A DNA stretch of 64,000 nt. It comes from Cacajao melanocephalus. Its lineage: Eukaryota; Chordata; Mammalia; Primates; Pitheciidae. Within the stretch, counting starts at the first letter, position 1. Each line of letters opens with the position of its first letter. Shown one piece after another: positions 52,430 to 64,000 of this stretch. The stretch lies in assembly GCA_963573385.1 (NCBI GenBank), contig CAUYLG010047262.1:1-64000 (forward strand), in the 5' to 3' direction. The notes under the pieces are model-generated. The model was not told where the DNA came from, did not search any database, and worked only from the letters and a program-made list of their open reading frames with translations. A program made the position numbers and the translations under genes.

Positions 52430-52789
52430 GTCATATACTTTGTAACTTCCTCCTCTCACCAAACTTTCACTCAGAGCATTCCTCTACGTCCATAGGCACA
52501 GATCCGATGTATTCTCTCTAATAGCTCTGGTATATCCCAGATGGGCCACAACTGATTCAATCATTCTCGTTTTGCCGGTATTCAGGTAATTTTCTGTTTG
52601 TGCATTTTCTTTCTTTCCTTTTCCTTTCCTATTTTCTCTATTGGTGCCAGTATGGACACCACTTTAGTAACATCCAAGTTATATAGCCTGATCATGGATG
52701 CTTTTGTTTCTATGAAATAGATTTATAAATATAGCCTTGCTCTATCAAAGAGTTTGTATTTTAATATTTTTATTTAGTTAATATATTTT
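52430..52789. other. PML intron 2, AT-rich unique or old repeat
   Basis: TTTC-rich part at 52605-52630; otherwise unrecognised. Confidence 0.3.
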
Positions 52790-53000
52790 AGCTAGTGGAT
52801 ACTTCCATAGCATTTATTATGTGTCAGACACTATTATAAGCATTTGGCAAATATTAACTCATTCAATCCTCCTGACAATCCAGTGAAATAGGTACCATTA
52901 TTATTCCCATTTTAAAGATGGGAAAACTGGTGCAAGAGGCAAAATAATTTGTCCAAGGTCACACAATTAGTTAGTGGTAGAGTCTAGATGCAAACTCTAG
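52790..53000 (-). mobile_element. MIR SINE, antisense
   Basis: atttattatgtgtcagacac, attaactcattcaatcctcc, cattattattcccattttaa and ttgtccaaggtcacacaatt: a well-kept inverse MIR. Confidence 0.88.
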
Positions 53001-53335
53001 TAGGCAGAATAGTGGCCTCTAAAGATGTCCACATCCAAATTCCTGAGACCTGTGAATAGGTCACCTTACTATGACAAAAGGGTCTTTGCAGAATGTTAGT
53101 CAATTAAGGGCCTTTAGAAAAAGAGATTATTCTAGATTATCTGGGTGGGTCCAATGTAATCACCTGAGTCCTCACAAAGGAAAGGGCAGGGAGGCAGGAG
53201 AGTGAGAGGAGATGTGATGAAAGCAGAGGTGGGAGTGTTGTGATGTTGCTGGCTTTGAAGACAGAAAGGGGCCACGCACCAAGGAATGTGGGCAGCCTCT
53301 AGAAGCTGGGAAAGGCAAGAAAATATTCTCCCTGA

Positions 53336-53745
<410 letters not shown>

Positions 53746-53934
53746 TATATTGTTTCAAGCCCCTAAATTTGTGGCAATAGAAAACTATATAAAAACCCAG
53801 GCAGTCTGGCTCAGTGTCCATGTTCCTATTATAAGGCTGCCTCTTCAAATATTACCAGGGAAAATAATATTTCCCCAGAAATATTGCTGTAATTTACCCT
53901 CACCAGCAGTGATAATAAGAAGTCTTGGTTCCAT

Positions 53935-54073
53935 AAGCCTGTAATCCCTGCTTCTCAGGAGGTTGAGGTGGGAGAATCACTTGAACCCAGGAGTTGGAGG
54001 TTGCAGTAAGCTAAGATCGCACCACTGTACTCCAGCCTGGGCAACAGACTCCATCTCCAGAAAAAAAAAAAAA
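53935..54073 (+). mobile_element. Alu fragment (right part only), sense
   Basis: ataagcctgtaatccctgct through cagcctgggcaacagactcc to an A run at 54061-54073; 5'-truncated. Confidence 0.88.
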
Positions 54074-54189
54074 GAAGTCAGCCCACCTGAGGCCAGAAGA
54101 AAGGGTTTCATCTGGGGCCATGTTGAGATCAAGTTGTTCTGAAACCTCCAACAGAGAGCCTACTGGCCAGCCAGACTGATAGAGAGTGC

Positions 54190-55245
<1,056 letters not shown>

Positions 55246-55249
55246 TAAT

Positions 55250-55360
55250 AAGCATAGGCAATTCTATAAGGTACAGGAATAGGAATAATATTGTAGGTAT
55301 GGGAATTCATATTATAGGAATAATAATATAGGAAATAATATTATAAGTATAGGAATAAAG
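55250..55360 (+). repeat. Imperfect AT-rich tandem repeat
   Basis: Units like aggaataatatt and atataggaat recur with variation at 55277-55350. Confidence 0.6.
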
Positions 55361-55769
55361 GGAGGAGAATGAGAAACAGTTGTCATTTTCCCACTTTGGA
55401 CCCAAGGGAGACGGGCTGTGTCTGATGTCAGATCCCCTTCCATGGAGACAGGGCTCCAACCCTGGAAGGGCATACCTCAGGCAGCCTGGCTGGATAGAGA
55501 GCAAGAGCTTCTGGATGCCCGTAGCCTCTGCTGGGTCCCATTTCTAAGCTTCTTCTGTCTTGAATGAGGTCTCCCTAGGGAGACTGGCCCCTGCTTCCCC
55601 TCAAGATGCAAATGGGCAGCAGGTGTCTATGAGGTGGCCAGCCTGAATCAGACACCTGGATCTGAAAGCCCCCAGCCCGCTGGTAAGACTGAGGTGCAGA
55701 CCCTGAATCAAAGGGCTGCCACCCAGGGCCAGGAATGACCTTCTTAGCCAAGCGGTACCTTTACCTTTA

Positions 55770-55880
55770 TTCAGAGGATACTCACTGAGCACCTTCTGTG
55801 TGCTCAGCACTTTGGAGGAGGCAGAGGTGAAGTGGGCACCTGCCCCGAAGGGCTTCATGATAAGAACCCAGACTTAACTG
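55770..55880 (-). mobile_element. L2-like LINE fragment, antisense
   Basis: ctcactgagcaccttctgtg and gctcagcactttggagg match the usual antisense L2 3' words. Confidence 0.5.
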
Positions 55881-55889
55881 TATCTTCAG

Positions 55890-56768
<879 letters not shown>

Positions 56769-56819
56769 AGGATTCTAAATTTTATATAAAGGAACAAATA
56801 GATAAAATAGCTAAGAAAA

Positions 56820-56958
56820 AAATTTTTTTTAAATTAAATGGAGACAGAATCTCGCCATTTTGCCCAGGCTAGTCTCAAACTCCTGGGCTTAAGTGATCCT
56901 TCCACCTTAGCCCTTCAAAGTGCTGGGATTTCAGGCCTAAGCCACTATGACCAGCTGC
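56820..56958 (-). mobile_element. Alu monomer fragment, antisense
   Basis: ggagacagaatctcgccatt to gccactatgaccagc; single monomer. Confidence 0.8.
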
Positions 56959-56989
56959 TAAGAAATGTTTGATAAATCAACATAAGGAA

Positions 56990-57620
56990 AGGATAACACA
57001 TTATAGAAATGGCATTAATAAGAGAATATGGTTCTAGTTCAAGAGTCAAGAGAAGGATCAGTAGAACAGACCAGATAGGCCTGATGTAGTCCCTGTCATC
57101 TATAGAAATGTAATATTTTATATAACAAGCAACCCAAACTGATGGACATTAAAGGGGTTTTCAACAATTAGAATCAGAAAAATTGGCTAGGGAGGAGGGT
57201 AGGGGCAGGAATCAAGTTAGCGCCTTGCTTCTTGGCTCATACCCAGATACGCTTCCAACGGATCACAGAGTTAAATGTGAAAAATTACATCACAAAGGTG
57301 AAAACATAGTTGACTATTTACTCTCACCATAGTAAAGACATTATAATTACTGAAGAAATGAAAGAAACCATACAATCAAGAGAGATGCCACTGCCAAAAA
57401 ATTCAAAACTATATCTTGTTTGGAAAGATATTCATGACTTACTATTTATAAGAAAAGCAAATTAAACAACACTAAGTGTTGTTCATTTTGTTTTAGATGA
57501 TCACAGAGATAGCAAAAAGGAAAGAAAAGGTCTAGCATGATAGGAGTTACCTCTTTCTCTCATCCCTCCTTTTCACCTATTTAGATTTTCCAAAAGTTTC
57601 TATAATCAACTCTAAGTAAA
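56990..57620 (+). mobile_element. Old L1 ORF2-derived remnant
   Basis: cacagagttaaatgtgaaaa and gtgaaaacatagttgactat resemble L1 ORF2. All frames are closed. Low certainty on limits. Confidence 0.5.
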
Positions 57621-57759
57621 GGAGTTTGGACATTAAATAGGAAGCAATGGGAAACACTCAAAAAACATCCCATCTAGGTATTACAACAAAGCTCTTTCTC
57701 TTCTCTGGGATGTATTGTTTCACTTACCCCTTTATGACTCTTCAGTGAAATAACCACAC

Positions 57760-57918
57760 TGTTAATTTTTTTTTAATACATTTTATTGCACTTTAGGTTC
57801 TGGGGTACATGTGCAGAACATGCAGGATTGTTGCCTAGATACACACATGGCAATGTAGTTTGCTGCCTCCATCCCTGTCACCTATATTTGGCATTTCTCC
57901 CCATGTTATCCCTCCCCC
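57760..57918 (-). mobile_element. L1 3' end, antisense
   Basis: ttttattgcactttaggttc, ggggtacatgtgcagaacat and atgttatccctccccc are the antisense 3' terminus of an L1P-type element; 5'-truncated. Confidence 0.85.
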
Positions 57919-58018
57919 ATTTTTTTTTTTTCCAGAGACATGGTCTTGCTATGTTGCCCAGGCTGGACTTGAATTCCTGGGTTCATGCGATCTTCTCACT
58001 TCAGCCTCCTGAGTAGTG
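57919..58018 (-). mobile_element. Alu left-monomer fragment, antisense
   Basis: ccagagacatggtcttgcta to cttcagcctcctgagtag, directly against the L1 end. Confidence 0.75.
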
Positions 58019-58109
58019 TATTTTAATAGAAGCCTCAACATGCTTCCTGGGTTCTCAGTCTCCCCATCCTAAAGCTATCCATGTCTAAACTGCCATGCCA
58101 AAAGTGGTA

Positions 58110-58290
58110 TGTGTTAGCTCTTCCAATTTCTAGCTACAAGGCCTTGAGCAAATTACCCTTTCTTTCTGAGTCTTAATTCCCCCACCTGTAGAATGGGAGT
58201 AATAATGCTTCCCTCATAGACTGTTACAAACACAAAGACAGGCTGGTGTATGTGAAGGGCTCAGCACAGTGCTACGTAGTCATTGGACAT
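58110..58290 (+). mobile_element. MIR SINE
   Basis: tagctacaaggccttgagca, cacctgtagaatgggagtaa, gggctcagcacagtgctacg in MIR order. Confidence 0.75.
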
Positions 58291-59280
58291 TCTGGAGCCA
58301 TGAAAGAAGAGGGGGCATTACACATGGAAGGGGACATCCCTGCTGTTGGGTCAATCTCAGATCTGCGGTATCCCCTCTCCACTTCACGTAGGTCACTATG
58401 GCTGCACCGCCTGCTTGGGCCAGGGGAGCATGCTCCTTCTGCCGTTCTAGGAAACTGGTAGTTCAAAAATGCAGGAAGCAAAAATGTTACGAAATAGGAT
58501 CAGTGAAGGAGGGCTGGTACCCCCAGCTTGCCTGAATGGTGACCAAAGTCTTTCCTCCATCTGTCCCACTTCCATGCAGCAACTTGGCACTTTCACTTTG
58601 GCAGAGTGGCAAAAGAACAGCTCTTTTGGAAATTCAAGTATTTACAGTTAAAAGGATCCATCAGTCATTTACACAGTAGTATGAATGCATTTAACCAGAT
58701 TGGTTTCCTGCTGTCTCTTGGGTGACACCGTTGAAAAAACAAGATTTCTGAAACCAGGAGAGGAGATGGGTAATTCTAGAGCCTGGGATATTTGAAGAGA
58801 GTGAATGCATTATTCCTATTGACCTCCCCTCCAATGATGTATTGGTTGAGAAGGTGATGTTGGAAGAGGGGAAAGCTTGAAGTCTTGGAGAGGAAGATAC
58901 CAGAATAGAAAAGCAGCAAGAAAAGCCGTGAGAGGAAGCACTATATGTTTCACACTCCTGTCTTATGCTGGTGCCACAACCAAGAATGGAGAAGGGAAAG
59001 TTTGTGCTTTTTCTTCTCCACTCTTTTCTACACAGGTACCTGCTCCCAAGGCATACAGCTGGTGTATCCATGGTGGGCAGTGTTCTGCTGGATCATGTCA
59101 CTCATTCAGCAGGTGGCAGGTACGCTGCCACGTGGGTTCCCTGTTTCTCCTGCCGTTTTTATGGTGGGGAATGGCACCACCATTCAATGGCCACTCCCGG
59201 ATGCCTCCCTGTCCTCTATGGCTTCAACAATATTTTTTTATTAAGTCTTCTTCATCCTATCTTCATTTACTTAAAAAACA
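58291..59280. other. PML intron 2, apparently unique
   Basis: No repeat recognised with confidence. Frames of 126-162 codons (58691-59453) overlap each other on both strands and run into the Alu; no coding support. Confidence 0.35.
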
Positions 59281-59291
59281 TACTGAGTACC

Positions 59292-59622
<331 letters not shown>

Positions 59623-59861
59623 CTAGGTCTAGGCATGGGGAGAGGATGTAAAGATGATTAAGGCAGAATGCTGGCTCCTAGAGCTGCCCCAACAGTTCCC
59701 ACTGCTACTGCCTCTGTTCTTGCCTCAATTATTGCTTATCTCCTTGAGCATGATGCCTTAAGAGGCCTCCCTGCCTCTGGTCTCTCTAGCTCCAATCAGC
59801 TCTCCCCAGTGTCACCTGCATGGTATTTCTAAAATATGGTTATCTTCATATGCTGAGGTGA

Positions 59862-59939
59862 TGGCCAGTATGCCTGTCATAAGTCCAATCCAAATAGTGT
59901 GGTGGCCAGTATGCCTGTCAAGTCCAATCCAAATAAAGA
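59862..59939 (+). repeat. Tandem duplication of about 38 bp
   Basis: ggccagtatgcctgtca(ta)agtccaatccaaata occurs twice, separated by gtgtggt; the second copy lacks two bases. Confidence 0.9.
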
Positions 59940-62017
<2,078 letters not shown>

Positions 62018-62039
62018 AAAGAGAATTTTTAGATTGAAG

Positions 62040-62430
62040 GAGCACGCTAGGTTCAAGAATAATTTGATACAAAATGCTCAACACCAAAATAGCTTGGTTA
62101 AATTAATACATTTCAAGAATAAAAAATATCTTTAGGCATCAAGACAGAAAAAGCAAGTCAGTTTAGGCCCAGAGCTGTCCCAATGAACATTTGATGATGG
62201 AAGACAATGCAGCAGTATCTACAAAATTTTGAAAGAGAATGTGACCTAAGAATATTATACCCAGCCAAGATATCATTCAAGTATCAGAGTAACCCAAAGA
62301 CATTCTCAACACCAAGAGACTCAAGGAATTCAGAACACAGCAGTCCTTGAAAAAAACACTGCTTATCACAACATCTATCCAATTAAGAGTTCAGTCAAAA
62401 TACAAAACTTGGGAAAAGTGATGTTAAAGT
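62040..62430 (+). mobile_element. Old L1/HAL1-like remnant
   Basis: aagaatattatacccagcca and atcattcaagtatcagagt are words typical of old L1 or HAL1 ORF1-side sequence. Limits uncertain. Confidence 0.5.
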
Positions 62431-62575
62431 AAAAAGACCAGTGCTGAGCCTTATAGTCCTATTGACATGGAACCAAAACTAGAAGGATGGAAGTCAACCA
62501 TCTTGATCTTTCTTTGCAGAGACTCAGTTACTACCATGTAAAATAGAAGCGTTTTATTAAAAACAAACAATATGA

Positions 62576-63175
<600 letters not shown>

Positions 63176-63186
63176 AAACGATATGA

Positions 63187-64000
63187 CTCTAACCTCTTAA
63201 TGTCTTGGTTTTTTTTTTTCTTAATCTTAGAGGAATCTTTTAGGAAAATATTTTAAGATGAAGACCTATTTCTTTGAAGTTTAGCAAGTCTAATTTTACG
63301 TTAGTTTCTTTTTCTTCTGTAAAAGTCAGGAAAAATTAAGTTCATTGCTTACATTGCATGCTTACTTAAGATACACTCTAAATTCTAAAGAAACTTTCAG
63401 AATTCTTTTTGCAACTCAGTGGAGTTGTTAGCTGTGGGCTACCTGAATGTAGAGCAGGAAAGGGGCACCCATTCTGCAATCAGGAAACTCTGCATCCTGT
63501 TCTGGCCCTGGCTCAGACAAGCTCTCCCTTTTGGGAAGCTCCTGTTAACTCTCTGGCCTCTTGCCTTGTTTGTACAAAGGGAACAGTTCTCTCTTCCTCA
63601 ATAATCTTACAGGAGGGTGGGAGAATTATGAGACTAGCACAGAAAAAACATCTCAAATGGCAGGATAGCGCTCCACTTTGTTAACAGGAAAGGTTAAATG
63701 CAGCCCTAACCTGATTGGAAAGAGATGACTTTCTATTGAAAAGAGGTTACCCAGGTACCAAGGGGTCAGGGTGTTTCACTGGAGGCTGGCTTCAAACATG
63801 TCCCCTGCACTTCGGTTTCTGTTCCACTGCCTTCCATACTCCTGGAGTATTTTTTTCTTCTTTGCTTCCCTTTACAGTGGCTACTGGACATTTTTTTCTA
63901 AGATGTATTAAAGGAACATTCTTCTTCTTATACCAGTATGAAACTGGACTTTGCCTTTAGGTAGCCACACATTCATGTTCTTAGTCCATGAGCTTTGGGG
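63187..64000. other. PML intron 2, unique to window end
   Basis: T-rich first part, then ordinary sequence. Frames of 81-91 codons without recognisable features. Confidence 0.35.

Overview
This is primate nuclear DNA, about 64 kb long. It has a very high density of Alu elements (roughly thirty full or partial copies), plus MIR, L1, L2-like and MER5 remnants, CpG-rich promoter sequence, and GT-AG introns with long 3' UTRs. Two protein-coding genes are recognisable and both lie on the minus strand: ISLR2 (left) and the 3' two thirds of PML (right), the neighbours found at human chromosome 15q24. The PML coding sequence differs from my memory of human PML at about 8% of residues in its last exon, and no golgin-A6-type gene lies between the two genes. 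I therefore infer a non-human simian, perhaps a New World monkey. The species call rests on memory, not on an alignment.

Layout. 1-5.6 kb: the 5' end of an antisense L1, an antisense Alu, a MIR, a sense Alu and apparently unique DNA. 5.6-9.7 kb: ISLR2, with a 3' UTR that is CpG-rich and carries an Alu and a purine tract, and a single uninterrupted coding exon of 745 codons. 9.7-14.8 kb: the CpG-rich 5' region of ISLR2, with a splice acceptor just before the ATG and several good candidate donors for noncoding first exons. 15-27.6 kb: intergenic DNA with repeats, a purine tract, a degenerate telomere-like block and a 9-bp minisatellite. 27.7-51.5 kb: PML exons 9 to 3. Beyond 51.5 kb: PML intron 2, filled with Alu, L1 and MIR, one LTR-like element and an HMGN2 processed pseudogene. 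PML exons 1 and 2 (RING, first B-box) are not in the window.

PML can be followed exon by exon with consistent splice phases: exon 3 (second half of B-box 2, coiled coil), exon 4, exon 5, exon 6 (nuclear localisation signal, SUMO consensus), exon 7 (SUMO-interacting motif), exon 8 and exon 9 (PML-I exonuclease-like tail). Three alternative endings are also visible: a separate terminal exon for PML-II, read-through past exon 8 for PML-IV, and read-through past exon 7 for PML-V. PML-I, PML-II and PML-IV each have an AATAAA downstream. The PML-V tail appears to carry a one-base frameshift relative to human, and the PML-II exon lacks a short Ser-Pro repeat block present in human.

I found no previously undescribed biological system. 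The points most worth checking are the lineage-specific changes in the PML isoform tails, the degenerate telomere-like tract, and the short uninterrupted PML-ISLR2 interval.
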